Assembly: GCA_934370915.1 (NCBI GenBank)
Contig: CAKRNI010000004.1
Span: forward strand, 1-32,716
From: an uncultured Lachnospiraceae bacterium
GTDB lineage: Bacteria > Bacillota > Clostridia > Lachnospirales > Lachnospiraceae
Length of the DNA stretch: 32,716 nt
Direction of reading: 5' to 3'
Shown piece after piece: positions 23,824-31,529 of the stretch (position 1 is the stretch's first letter; the number at the start of each line of letters is the position of its first letter). The position numbers were made by a program, and so were the translations under genes. The notes beneath the pieces are model-generated. The model was not told where the DNA came from. It saw nothing but the letters and a program-made list of their open reading frames with translations, and made no database searches.

Positions 23824-24648
23824 ATGGAAAAGGTGGAAAAAGTGCAAATAAATCAGAAAACAAGTGGACCGGTGCAGACGGAGTGTGCGATGACCGGTGA
23901 AGAGGTGCTGACCTGCGCGATCAATATCGGGGAGCAGCTTTTAGTGAGCGGGGCGGAGATCAGCCGTGTGGAGGACACGATCCGGAGGATCTGTGACGCA
24001 TATGGGATTTTGCAGAGCCATATCTTTTCGATCGCGTCCTGTATTATCGTGACGCTCGAGACACAGGACCGGGAGTGGATCACCCAGACGCGGCGGATCT
24101 TAAGCTATGGAACAGATATGTGGAAGCTGGACCGGTTGAACGATCTTTCACGGAGGATCTGCGCAACGCGTCCGTCATTTGATGTGATCGATCAGGAATA
24201 TGAAAAGATCCTGAAGGGACCGGCGTATTCCCCGGCGATACAGTGTGCGGTCTATGCGATGACGGCTGGGGCATTTGCAATCTTTTTTGGCGGAAATTTA
24301 TGGGACGGGATTGCGTCCCTGTTTGTGGGGGCATTGATCCGCGTGACGCTGTATGCGTTTGCGAAGGTCCATATGAAGGCGATCTTCTCTAATATTCTGT
24401 GTTCCCTGATCTCCGGAATGGCGTGTATCCTGATGTGCCGTGTGGGACCCGGACAGCATGTGGAGATGATCATGATCGGAAATATCATGCTGCTGATCCC
24501 CGGAGTTCTCATGACAAACTCCTTCCGTGACTTTATCAGCGGGGACATGATCAGCGGACTTTTACACTTCTCAGAGGCGATGATCACGGCAGTCTGTGTG
24601 GCGGTCGGATTTATCTTTTCAAAAATGCTTTTGGGAGGTATGTTATGA
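23824..24648 (+). CDS. Threonine/serine exporter, ThrE N-terminal (YjjP-like) component
   Basis: A 274-residue membrane protein of the ThrE/DUF1212 family. The cytoplasmic start carries the family signature LLVSGAEISRVEDTIRRI (about 40-57). About five hydrophobic helices fill residues 140-270. Together with the next gene it makes a split ThrE transporter exporting threonine and serine. The next gene overlaps by four bases (ATGA), typical of partner subunits. The start is uncertain: the ATG at 23824 has its ribosome binding site inside a hairpin, while an ATG at 23890 (MTGEEVLTCAIN) has GGAG six bases before it and would give 252 residues. Confidence 0.85.
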   Translation: MEKVEKVQINQKTSGPVQTECAMTGEEVLTCAINIGEQLLVSGAEISRVEDTIRRICDAYGILQSHIFSIASCIIVTLETQDREWITQTRRILSYGTDMWKLDRLNDLSRRICATRPSFDVIDQEYEKILKGPAYSPAIQCAVYAMTAGAFAIFFGGNLWDGIASLFVGALIRVTLYAFAKVHMKAIFSNILCSLISGMACILMCRVGPGQHVEMIMIGNIMLLIPGVLMTNSFRDFISGDMISGLLHFSEAMITAVCVAVGFIFSKMLLGGML

Positions 24649-25115
24649 GTCAGAATGTGATGTCCGTTATCGCGGCATTTTTCGGATCTCTTGGCTTTTC
24701 CATTATTTACAACATCCGGGGACAGAGACTCTGGATCCCGTCCATCGGCGGCGCTGTCTTCTGGGCCGTGTATCTGGTGTTTCTGCATTTTGTGGATAAT
24801 GAATATCTGGGATTTTTCGTGGTTGCGATCCTGATCACGATCTACTCGGAGATCTGGGCGAGAGTTTTGAAGACACCGGCGACGACGATCCTGATGCCGA
24901 CGGTCATCCCGCTGATTCCGGGAGGATCCCTGTATTACGCGATGGATGCGGCGCTTCGCCATGATGCGCCGGAGTTCATCCTGAAGGCCCAGAAGGCCAT
25001 TGGACTTGCGGTTGCGCTTGCTGCTGGGATCATGATCGTTACGTCGTTAAGGCGGCCGATCGAGGCAGTGGTGCATGTTATAAAAAGAAAACAATTGACG
25101 AACAAATGTTCGTGA
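24645..25115 (+). CDS. Threonine/serine exporter, ThrE C-terminal (YjjB-like) component
   Basis: A 156-residue membrane protein of the ThrE_2/DUF3815 type with about four hydrophobic segments. It carries the conserved region ILMPTVIPLIPGGSLYYAM (about residues 85-103), where the PGG is characteristic. It pairs with the preceding subunit to form the exporter. GGGAGGT lies in the end of that gene and the start codon overlaps its stop. The last codons of this gene contain the -35 region of the downstream SOS-type promoter, so the two units are tightly packed. Confidence 0.86.
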   Translation: MSQNVMSVIAAFFGSLGFSIIYNIRGQRLWIPSIGGAVFWAVYLVFLHFVDNEYLGFFVVAILITIYSEIWARVLKTPATTILMPTVIPLIPGGSLYYAMDAALRHDAPEFILKAQKAIGLAVALAAGIMIVTSLRRPIEAVVHVIKRKQLTNKCS

Positions 25116-25123
25116 TATATAAT
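25095..25123 (+). promoter_or_regulatory. Consensus promoter of the holin-like toxin gene
   Basis: TTGACG (25095-25100) and TATAAT (25118-25123) are separated by exactly 17 bases. It overlaps the end of the exporter gene and drives transcription toward the toxin at 25261, leaving a structured leader of about 130 bases. The LexA box at 25099-25112 occupies the spacer. Confidence 0.8.
25099..25112. promoter_or_regulatory. LexA (SOS) box within the toxin promoter
   Basis: CGAACAAATGTTCG matches the Gram-positive LexA/DinR consensus CGAAC-N4-GTTCG at all ten fixed positions. It lies between the -35 and -10 boxes, so bound LexA should block transcription until DNA damage. Confidence 0.75.
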
Positions 25124-25161
25124 AATGATATGGGAAAGCAGAATACATGAAAGGCGGCCTG

Positions 25162-25240
25162 CCCTCCGGTTTCGGAGGGGCTTAACCCTCCAGACATAAG
25201 AAGGGAGGTTGCTGAGTGCCGGTGGCACTCGTCCAGCAAC
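25162..25240 (+). promoter_or_regulatory. Structured leader of the toxin mRNA
   Basis: Three elements can be drawn. First is CCCTCCG/CGGAGGG (25162-25168 with 25173-25179). Second, a CCTCC at 25188-25192 may pair with the GGGAGG at 25203-25208. Third is a long hairpin, GTTGCTG-AGTGCC with GGCACT-CGTC-CAGCAAC (25208-25240). Together they could mask or stand in for ribosome binding before the toxin start at 25261. Long folded leaders are typical of type I toxin mRNAs. Confidence 0.6.
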
Positions 25241-25260
25241 GACCGGAGTGGAACGTAGAA

Positions 25261-25359
25261 ATGCCAATGTACGTTACATATTCGGATTTAGTCCAGATAG
25301 GTATCTTCATTGTTGCTCTCGTTGGATTGTGTTACACAATCTTCGGGAAAAGAAAATAG
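25261..25359 (+). CDS. Putative holin-like toxin (type I toxin), 32 residues
   Basis: A tiny ORF encoding a 32-residue peptide starting MPMYVTYSDLVQIGIFIVAL and ending in the basic tail GKRK. It has one transmembrane helix (about residues 10-28), matching the putative holin-like toxin (Hol-Tox) family of Firmicutes. Such peptides insert in the cell's own membrane and depolarise it. GGAG lies 12 bases before the ATG. The stop codon falls inside the terminator hairpin of an antisense RNA encoded on the other strand, the usual type I arrangement. The gene is short enough to be missed by automatic gene finders. Control by LexA is predicted from the promoter. Confidence 0.85.
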   Translation: MPMYVTYSDLVQIGIFIVALVGLCYTIFGKRK

Positions 25360-25443
25360 CCGCCACTACCGCAAATAGTGACGGCTGTTACAATGTAACA
25401 AACTAAACTATGAAGGGTAGGCCACATGTATCTGACTTTCCCC
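25345..25443 (-). ncRNA. Antisense RNA antitoxin to the holin-like toxin (predicted)
   Basis: A minus-strand promoter starts transcription near 25443, and a hairpin plus T-run ends it near 25345-25348. The product, about 100 bases, would be complementary to the end of the toxin ORF and its 3' untranslated region. A second small hairpin (TGTTAC-ATT-GTAACA, 25386-25400) could be the initial pairing loop. This is the RatA/TxpA-like layout; base-pairing repression is inferred. Confidence 0.7.
25358..25386 (-). terminator. Terminator of the antisense RNA
   Basis: AGCCGCCACTA (25358-25368) pairs with TAGTGACGGCT (25376-25386), one mismatch, 7-base loop. On the minus strand it is followed by ATTTTCTTTT. 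It can also act as the 3' hairpin of the toxin mRNA and may stop read-through from the suf operon. Confidence 0.75.
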
Positions 25444-25449
25444 TTTGTA

Positions 25450-25478
25450 TTTATAGTGTAGCATATTTGAAAATTGAA
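25450..25478 (-). promoter_or_regulatory. Promoter of the antisense RNA
   Basis: On the minus strand, TTCAAT (25478-25473) and TATAAA (25455-25450) are 17 bases apart. The -10 box is good and the -35 box weak, as expected for a constitutive small RNA. It lies directly downstream of the sufU stop codon. Confidence 0.6.
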
Positions 25479-25487
25479 TTCAAGTCT

Positions 25488-25958
25488 TTATTTATTTTCC
25501 GTCGTCACCGACATTCCCGGTATAATCTTCCCTTCAGCCGCCTTCTTAAACATCTCCTCCATCGTATGCCAGCCTAACACGGCGCATTTTACACGCGCCG
25601 GCATATGGGATACATCCTGTAAAATGGAAGCTTCCTCTAACGGTTCCAGTGTATCGCCCTTCGCAGTTCCTTTGATCATCTCAAGAAACAGGTTTGCGAG
25701 GCGCAGCGCTTCATCCTTTTTCTTTCCAATGATCAAATCTAACATCATATCCGCGGAGGCCTGAGAGATGGCGCAGCCGTCTCCGACGAAAGCTCCGTCG
25801 ACGATCTCATCGTTCTCGACCTTTAATTTCAGCCAGATATCATCGCCGCAGCTCGGGTTTACTCCCTCTAAAACGAGGTTTGCGTCCGGCAGCTCATGCT
25901 TGTGAGTCGGATGAAGATTGTGTTCAATTAAAATTTCATTATAAAATGTATTACTCAT
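25488..25958 (-). CDS. sufU: Iron-sulfur cluster assembly / sulfur-transfer protein SufU
   Basis: A 156-residue IscU-fold protein that receives sulfur from SufS and passes it to the SufBCD scaffold. Zinc/sulfur ligands are intact: C37 (NPSCGDD), D39, C62 (GCAISQAS) and C125 (RVKCAVLGW). The insertion between the second and third cysteines (about residues 80-120) is the feature separating SufU from IscU. Length fits SufU. It is the last gene of the suf operon, its start overlapping sufS by 8 bases. No separate terminator lies between its stop and the antisense RNA promoter 10 bases downstream. Confidence 0.94.
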   Translation of the reverse strand: MSNTFYNEILIEHNLHPTHKHELPDANLVLEGVNPSCGDDIWLKLKVENDEIVDGAFVGDGCAISQASADMMLDLIIGKKKDEALRLANLFLEMIKGTAKGDTLEPLEEASILQDVSHMPARVKCAVLGWHTMEEMFKKAAEGKIIPGMSVTTENK

Positions 25959-27165
25959 ATCCCATTTTTCTCCTTAATCCGCCAAGACTCTCAAGGAACG
26001 CACGGATCTCATCCTCTGTATTGTAGAATGCGAGGCTGACACGCGTTGTGGAGGCGGTTCCAAGGTACTGTAACAGCGGCTGTGCACAGTGGTGGCCGGC
26101 ACGGACACCGATATTGTCTGCGTTTAAGATCTCAGCCACGTCATGCGGGTGAACGCCGTCGACAGCGAAGGACAGGATCCCGTGGTGATTGTCAGGATCG
26201 GAGCTTCCGAGAATGCGGATTCCCGGAATGTTCCGCATGCCCTCGTAGGCGAGTCTCGTGAGCCGGTTTTCCTGTGCCTCAATCTCATCAAAGCCGATAT
26301 GATTCATATACCGGATCGCTTCTGCCAGAGCATAAGCGCCTGCGGCATTGACGGTCCCGGCCTCGAATTTATGCGGAACCTCTGCCCAGACAGCGCCCTC
26401 TCTTGTGACAGATTCGATCATCTCGCCGCCGGTGAGGAAGGGCGGAAGCTGTTCCAGAAGCTCTTTCTTTCCGTAAAGAGCGCCGATTCCCATTGGAGCC
26501 AGCATCTTGTGACCGGAGAAAGAAAGAAAATCCACGCCCAGATCCTGAACGTCAACAGCGATATGCGGAACACTCTGGGCGCCATCGCCGACCAGGATCA
26601 CACCGTGGCGGTGACAAATCTCTGCGAATGTCTTTAAATCATTCCTGCATCCGAGCACATTGGAGATCTGTGTGATCGCGGCGATCTTCGTATGGTCTGT
26701 AATCATGTTCTCCAGGCGCTCAGCCGGGATCGTTCCGTCCATGTCGCACTCAAGATATTTTACCGTCGCACCGTAACGCTTCGCAGCCTGCTGCCACGGG
26801 AGAATGTTGCTGTGATGCTCCATGATGCTGACAATGATCTCATCGCCCGGCTTTAACAGGTACTCGGAGAGCGTGTAAGCTGCAAGGTTTAAACTCTCTG
26901 TGGCGTTTCTCGTAAACACGATCTCCTCAGGACATGATGCGTGAAGAAAGTCAGCGACCGTCTTTCGCGCGTCCTCATAACATTCCGTCGCCTCTTCACT
27001 TAACTCGTAGAGACCACGGAACGGGTTTGCATTATATTTCTCATAAAACCGCTTTTCAGCGTCCAGGACACATGCGGGCTTCTGGGAAGTTGCCGCATTG
27101 TCCAGGTAGATAATGTCACGATTCTTTAACAGCGGGAAATCTTCCCGGATCTTATTCACATCCAT
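25951..27165 (-). CDS. sufS: Cysteine desulfurase SufS
   Basis: A 404-residue pyridoxal-phosphate enzyme of the group II cysteine desulfurases that removes sulfur from cysteine for cluster building. The PLP lysine is K220 in SFSGHKMLAP and the catalytic persulfide cysteine is C360 in RAGHHCAQPL. H118 (MEHHSN) and the GDGAQSVPH segment supply the cofactor pocket. The short active-site loop around C360 is typical of SufS, which needs SufU or SufE for activity; SufU is encoded next door. It overlaps sufD by 14 bases and sufU by 8. Confidence 0.96.
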   Translation of the reverse strand: MDVNKIREDFPLLKNRDIIYLDNAATSQKPACVLDAEKRFYEKYNANPFRGLYELSEEATECYEDARKTVADFLHASCPEEIVFTRNATESLNLAAYTLSEYLLKPGDEIIVSIMEHHSNILPWQQAAKRYGATVKYLECDMDGTIPAERLENMITDHTKIAAITQISNVLGCRNDLKTFAEICHRHGVILVGDGAQSVPHIAVDVQDLGVDFLSFSGHKMLAPMGIGALYGKKELLEQLPPFLTGGEMIESVTREGAVWAEVPHKFEAGTVNAAGAYALAEAIRYMNHIGFDEIEAQENRLTRLAYEGMRNIPGIRILGSSDPDNHHGILSFAVDGVHPHDVAEILNADNIGVRAGHHCAQPLLQYLGTASTTRVSLAFYNTEDEIRAFLESLGGLRRKMGYE

Positions 27166-28294
27166 TGGAACCCTCGCTTTCTAAGTAGGAGGCAACGTCT
27201 GCCTTCGTCTTTTCATCAGGTACGAAGCGGAGGACCGCGTCGATCCGCGCCTTCGCCATCATCTTGTAGATCTCAGCCAGTGTCATGCCGCGGCTTTCCA
27301 GATAGAACACAAGGTCCTCATCCAGCTTTCCGATGGTGGCACCATGGTTTCCTTCCACATCCTCCTCGGCGCAGAGGATCAGCGGGATCGTCTGGTTGAC
27401 CACATCGTCGTCGAGAAGAAGAACGTCCTCTTTCTCGTTTCCGACAGCCCCCGCAGCGCCCTTCTTAAAGTCGATGGTTCCGCGGAACAGCTTCCTTGCG
27501 TTCTCATGGAGCACGCCGTCGGTCCTGATCTCACTGACGGATTTCTTTCCCTCATGGAGGGCCACATAGTTCATATCGAGAATCCCGTTATCGCCCACTG
27601 TGTAAGCGATATCCGCGGTAAAGGCACTCTTTTTACCGAAAAGATCAGCCTTACAGCCATTGTAGACCCTGTCACCGCCAAGGAATAAGTGGATTACAGA
27701 GAGCTTCGCGCCGTCAGCAACCTTCGCCCCGATATCATTTAAAACGGTTTTCGCGTTTTTGTTGCGGATGATCTGGACGAGAGTCACCTTCGCATCTTTT
27801 TCCAGAATTAATTTCGTCTGCACGGCGGAAAGTCCGGTGCGTTCAATCTGGGAGACGGCAGCAGGAGTTTCACCGTCTGTGGTGCCGTTCCTTACAGGAT
27901 CGTCGTTTCGTTCAGCCGCCATATCCATGATAACGGTCATATTGCTTCCTTCTTTTGCCAGAATTCCAAAGGTGTTCAGGCTATGCTCAGAAGCACCGTA
28001 GGAAAATCTGATCCGCGCCGGTTCCCCGGAGACATCGCTGTCGGCAGAGAGCAGTACCGCACCCGCGGCACTTTCCTTTACCAGCATGTCCATATCGGAT
28101 CCCATGCCGCCCGCGACATCCTTAAAACGGTCCGGAAGACCGGCAGGGCAGACAGTCTTTGTGATCCCGTCCGGGATCTCAAGGTTTCCTTCATGCGCTC
28201 CGGAAACAGAAATCCCGGAGACCGCAGTCTCATTCATTTTCAGCCAGTTCCATGTCCTGGAAGGGAGCTGGTTGATCTTCATGTTCTCCATCAT
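27152..28294 (-). CDS. sufD: Fe-S cluster scaffold subunit SufD
   Basis: A 380-residue beta-helix protein that forms the SufBCD scaffold with SufB and the ATPase SufC. The C-terminal half carries the SufB/SufD family core, including GNHGATIGKLDEDLVFYLESRGM. That segment parallels the GHEAKIGRISDDAVFYLMSRGI of SufB and shows their common origin. The N-terminal part is more divergent, as usual for SufD. The start ATGA overlaps the sufB stop; a second ATG follows at once, so initiation may occur at either. Coupled translation with sufB fits equal subunit production. Confidence 0.9.
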   Translation of the reverse strand: MMENMKINQLPSRTWNWLKMNETAVSGISVSGAHEGNLEIPDGITKTVCPAGLPDRFKDVAGGMGSDMDMLVKESAAGAVLLSADSDVSGEPARIRFSYGASEHSLNTFGILAKEGSNMTVIMDMAAERNDDPVRNGTTDGETPAAVSQIERTGLSAVQTKLILEKDAKVTLVQIIRNKNAKTVLNDIGAKVADGAKLSVIHLFLGGDRVYNGCKADLFGKKSAFTADIAYTVGDNGILDMNYVALHEGKKSVSEIRTDGVLHENARKLFRGTIDFKKGAAGAVGNEKEDVLLLDDDVVNQTIPLILCAEEDVEGNHGATIGKLDEDLVFYLESRGMTLAEIYKMMAKARIDAVLRFVPDEKTKADVASYLESEGSNGCE

Positions 28295-29697
28295 CCAATA
28301 CTTCCTTTCATTTCCAGATGGATCAGATTGTTCATCTCCACCGCGTATTCAAGCGGAAGCTCCTTCGAGACATTGTCGGCGAAGCCGCTGACGATCAGGG
28401 CCCTCGCGTCCTCCTCGGAGATTCCGCGGGACATCAGATAGAAGACGGCGTCATCGCTGATGCGGCCGATCTTTGCCTCATGTCCGACATCGGCATCCTT
28501 TGTGCGGATATCCATCGCCGGGATCGTGTCGGAACGGGAGATATCGTCGAGCATCAGGGACTGACAGGAGACAGCGGATTTGCTGCCCTTTGCCTTCGCG
28601 GATACGACAACGGAGCTTCGGAAGGTGCTGATTCCGCCGTCCTTGGAGATCGATCTTGTATTTACATAGGAAGAAGTCTTCGGTGCGTTGTGGACCACCT
28701 TACATCCGGTATCGAGGTTCTGTCCCTTACCGGCGAATGTGATCCCGGTGAATTCGGATCTTGCGCCCTCACCGTTCAACACGCTCATCGGGTAGAGGTA
28801 AGAAACATGGGAACCGAAGGAACCGGATACCCACTCGATGACTCCGCCTTCCTCGACCTTAGCCCGTTTTGTGTTTAAGTTGTACATGTTCTTCGACCAG
28901 TTCTCGATCGTAGAGTAGCGGAGCTTTGCGTTTTTTCCGATGAAAAGCTCGACACAGCCTGCGTGGAGGTTTGCCACGTTGTACTTCGGTGCGGAACATC
29001 CCTCGATGAAGTGTAAGGACGCGCCCTCATCGACGATGATCAGGGTGTGCTCAAACTGTCCGGCACCTGCGGCGTTTAAACGGAAGTAGGACTGCAGCGG
29101 GATCTCGACGGAAACTCCCTTCGGAACATAGACGAAGGAACCGCCGGACCAGACAGCGCCGTGCAGGGCTGCGAACTTGTGGTCATGGGGTGTCACGAGC
29201 TTCATAAAGTGGTCCTTTACCATATCGGCATATTCACCGGTCAGGGCACTCTCCATATCGGTGTAGATAACGCCCTGTTCCTCAACCTCCTTGCGGACGT
29301 TGTGGTAGACGAGCTCGGAGTCGTACTGGGCACCTACGCCTGCGAGGGAGGTGCGCTCCGCCTGCGGGATCCCGAGCTTTTCGAAGGTATCCTTGATCTC
29401 TTCCGGAACCTCGGACCAGTCACCCTTCATCTTTGTATTTGCGCGGACATAGGTGGCGATGTTGTCCATGTTTAAACCTTCGATGGACGGACCCCAGTCC
29501 GGAACCTTCATTTCATGATATATTTTTAAGGAGTTCAACCGGAAATCATGCATCCACTGCGGATCATGCTTCTCTTCGGAGATCTTTTCCACAATGTCCT
29601 CGGTGAGACCGCTTTTAATACGGTAAGCGTCCTTCTCGTCATTGCGGAAGTCGTACATGTTGCGGTCAACGTCCTCAACATATGTCTTTTCCTTCAT
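28291..29697 (-). CDS. sufB: Fe-S cluster scaffold subunit SufB
   Basis: A 468-residue scaffold protein on which iron-sulfur clusters are built. Recognisable segments are GVGAQYDSELVYHN, the beta-helix core with HFIEGCSAP and LHAGCVELF, and the C-terminal GHEAKIGRISDDAVFYLMSRGI. Length matches the family and no break was seen. It overlaps sufC by one base (TAATG) and sufD by four. Placing sufB directly after sufC is common in Clostridia, whereas Bacillus subtilis has sufCDSUB. Confidence 0.97.
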   Translation of the reverse strand: MKEKTYVEDVDRNMYDFRNDEKDAYRIKSGLTEDIVEKISEEKHDPQWMHDFRLNSLKIYHEMKVPDWGPSIEGLNMDNIATYVRANTKMKGDWSEVPEEIKDTFEKLGIPQAERTSLAGVGAQYDSELVYHNVRKEVEEQGVIYTDMESALTGEYADMVKDHFMKLVTPHDHKFAALHGAVWSGGSFVYVPKGVSVEIPLQSYFRLNAAGAGQFEHTLIIVDEGASLHFIEGCSAPKYNVANLHAGCVELFIGKNAKLRYSTIENWSKNMYNLNTKRAKVEEGGVIEWVSGSFGSHVSYLYPMSVLNGEGARSEFTGITFAGKGQNLDTGCKVVHNAPKTSSYVNTRSISKDGGISTFRSSVVVSAKAKGSKSAVSCQSLMLDDISRSDTIPAMDIRTKDADVGHEAKIGRISDDAVFYLMSRGISEEDARALIVSGFADNVSKELPLEYAVEMNNLIHLEMKGSIG

Positions 29698-30467
29698 TAA
29701 TTGTTCTCTCCCTTCTCGTTTGCGGAAGCGATAAACTGCTCGAAGCCGTTTTCATTGATCTCATCGACGAGAGAACCATCGCCCTCGGCAACCAGGCGGC
29801 CGTCTACGAGAACATGGGTCTTGTCCACATGGAGAGACTCCAGGATCCTTGTGCTGTGGGTGATGATGAGGAGCGCGCCGTCCTTGCTCTTCTGGTATTC
29901 TTCGATTCCCTTGGAAACGGTGCGGACCGCGTCGACATCAAGACCGGAGTCTGTCTCATCGAGGATCGCCAGAGACGGATTTAAGAGGAGAAGCTGCAGA
30001 ATCTCCGCTTTCTTTTTTTCACCGCCGGAGAAGCCGACGTTCAGATCACGGAAGCCGTAGGACGGATCCATGTCGAGAACCTCCATGGCTTTCTTGAGGT
30101 CTTTATTGAAATCCCAGATACGGATGTTCTTTCCGGTCCTCGCGGAGAGGGCGCTGCGGATGAAGTTGGAGAGGGAGATCCCCGGAACCTCCAGCGGGTT
30201 CTGGAAGGAGAGGAACATGCCGAGGCGGGCACGCTTGTCGGCTGCCTCTTTTGTGATATTCTCACCGCCAAAGAAGATCTCACCGTCCGTGACGTGGTAG
30301 TTCGGGTTTCCCATTAAGGTACATCCGAGGGTGGATTTTCCGGCGCCGTTCGGTCCCATGAGAACGTGGGTCTCGCCCTTGTTGATCGTTAAGCTGATTC
30401 CGTGCAGGATGGATTTTTCTTCCACATCCACGGAGAGATTTTTTACATTTAATAATGGTTCTGACAT
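29697..30467 (-). CDS. sufC: Fe-S assembly ABC-type ATPase SufC
   Basis: A 256-residue cytosolic ABC ATPase that drives conformational change in SufBCD. Walker A is GPNGAGKST (38-46), the Q-loop glutamine is near 89, the signature is FSGGE (146-150) and Walker B is LAILDE (166-171). It has no membrane partner. The frame is open to 30482, but GGAGG at about 30476-30480 lies upstream of the ATG at 30467, which gives the usual MSEPLLNVKNLSV N-terminus. It is the first gene of sufCBDSU, about 145 bases after the predicted transcription start. Confidence 0.96.
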   Translation of the reverse strand: MSEPLLNVKNLSVDVEEKSILHGISLTINKGETHVLMGPNGAGKSTLGCTLMGNPNYHVTDGEIFFGGENITKEAADKRARLGMFLSFQNPLEVPGISLSNFIRSALSARTGKNIRIWDFNKDLKKAMEVLDMDPSYGFRDLNVGFSGGEKKKAEILQLLLLNPSLAILDETDSGLDVDAVRTVSKGIEEYQKSKDGALLIITHSTRILESLHVDKTHVLVDGRLVAEGDGSLVDEINENGFEQFIASANEKGENN

Positions 30468-30618
30468 ATCGGATTCCTCCATGTAATTAAGACTGAATGT
30501 AACGATTCAGCAGGTCTGCCCGCTTGTTGGCACTGCTCGTGGTCAATCACAGGTTTTCGACTTGAAAATGCTGAACAGTCACTATAAAACATAGTTATTT
30601 GATAGGTGATGCAGTGAT

Positions 30619-30647
30619 ATTATAACCGTGTTGAAAAAAATATGCAA
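30619..30647 (-). promoter_or_regulatory. Promoter of the suf operon
   Basis: On the minus strand, TTGCAT (30647-30642) and a perfect TATAAT (30624-30619) are 17 bases apart. Transcription starts near 30612, leaving a leader of about 145 bases. In the leader, TTCAGCA (30506-30512) and TGCTGAA (30570-30576) could pair. No IscR-type gene is present nearby. Confidence 0.7.
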
Positions 30648-30770
30648 GAGCAATTCCTACAAAGTTACTATGAATTGGTATTTTATTGGATACAATTGAG
30701 GGTTGCGCTTTGCAGAATATGAACAAACCTTACGAAAATCTAAAATCATTATAAAGTGAAAAAACAGATA

Positions 30771-30799
30771 TTGACAGAATGACAGGGTGTCACTATAAT
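30771..30799 (+). promoter_or_regulatory. Perfect consensus promoter of the tetR gene
   Basis: TTGACA (30771-30776), 17 bases, TATAAT (30794-30799): an exact sigma-A consensus. Transcription would start near 30806. Such a strong promoter normally implies repression; two operators overlap it. Confidence 0.88.
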
Positions 30800-30814
30800 G
30801 TTGACAGGTTGTCA
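30780..30814. promoter_or_regulatory. Twin TetR-type operators
   Basis: TGACA-GGG-TGTCA (30780-30792) sits in the promoter spacer. TGACA-GGT-TGTCA (30802-30814) covers the transcription start. The two 13-base palindromes differ at one central base and are 22 bases apart, about two helical turns, on the same DNA face. They are the likely autoregulatory sites of the TetR protein encoded at 30879. Confidence 0.75.
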
Positions 30815-30878
30815 CTTTTACAAAAGATGCAAAGTGTCAGAAATATTTACTTGAGTTTGACAGAAGGGAGATGGAACT

Positions 30879-31529
30879 ATGCCGACCGAGCGGTTTCTGC
30901 GGCTTCCGAAAGAAAAAATTGAAGCAATTCGGATCGCAGCGGTAAAGGAGTTTATAAGAGTGCCTCTGGAGGAGGCGTCGATCAACCGGATCGTCCACGA
31001 TGCGGATATATCAAGAGGAAGCTTTTATACATATTTTGAAGATAAGCAGGATCTGTTGAAGTGGCTGATCTATGCACAGGCGGAACAGCATTTTAAGAAC
31101 TACATCGAGCGGCTCCGGGAAAACGGAGGTGATCTGTGGGATATGCTTGAGAATGTGTTCGACCGCGGAATGGATCTTATGGAGCGGGCCGGGCTGATCG
31201 ATATTTTCCAGAATCTGACCAAGAGTACGAAATTCATGGATATTTTCAGGGGCGGTCCGGAGTCTGACCCGCAGGTATGCCGGGAAAATCAGAGGTTTAT
31301 GAAGCTTCTGTATGAAAATATCGATCAGGACAAAGAGCCGATCAGCAGAGAGGCTTTAAATGAGCTGATCGAAATGCATATGGTAGTATTTATCATGTCG
31401 ATCAAGCGCTTTTTCCGTGACGGGGAGGCGAGAGAGGAAGCTTCTGAGTATTACAAACGCCATATCCATATGCTCCACTACGGCATATGTGCATATAGAT
31501 CAGACAGCAGGGAAGAGGAGCAGCAGTAA
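30879..31529 (+). CDS. TetR/AcrR-family transcriptional regulator
   Basis: A 216-residue repressor with an N-terminal TetR helix-turn-helix. SINRIVHDADISRGSFYTYFEDKQDLL at about residues 34-60 contains the recognition helix and the conserved Y-F-D-K-L end. A helical ligand-binding domain forms the rest. The ligand is unknown. AAGGGAGA precedes the ATG. The gene is followed 110 bases later by an efflux adaptor on the same strand, so it probably represses a drug or metabolite efflux pump and itself through the two operators upstream. It is divergent from sufC; the 410-base gap (30468-30878) holds only the two promoters and operators. Confidence 0.92.
   Translation: MPTERFLRLPKEKIEAIRIAAVKEFIRVPLEEASINRIVHDADISRGSFYTYFEDKQDLLKWLIYAQAEQHFKNYIERLRENGGDLWDMLENVFDRGMDLMERAGLIDIFQNLTKSTKFMDIFRGGPESDPQVCRENQRFMKLLYENIDQDKEPISREALNELIEMHMVVFIMSIKRFFRDGEAREEASEYYKRHIHMLHYGICAYRSDSREEEQQ

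Noticed and set aside
24252..24962. 236-codon minus-strand ORF across the exporter genes
   Set aside because: Antisense shadow of two recognisable membrane proteins; the translation is rich in R, H and P without motifs.
25209..25406. 65-codon ORF overlapping the holin-like toxin in another frame
   Set aside because: It starts with TTG inside a stable hairpin and shows no family features, whereas the toxin frame encodes a recognised peptide.
28318..28878. 186-codon plus-strand ORF inside sufB
   Set aside because: Antisense shadow of sufB with no ribosome binding site.
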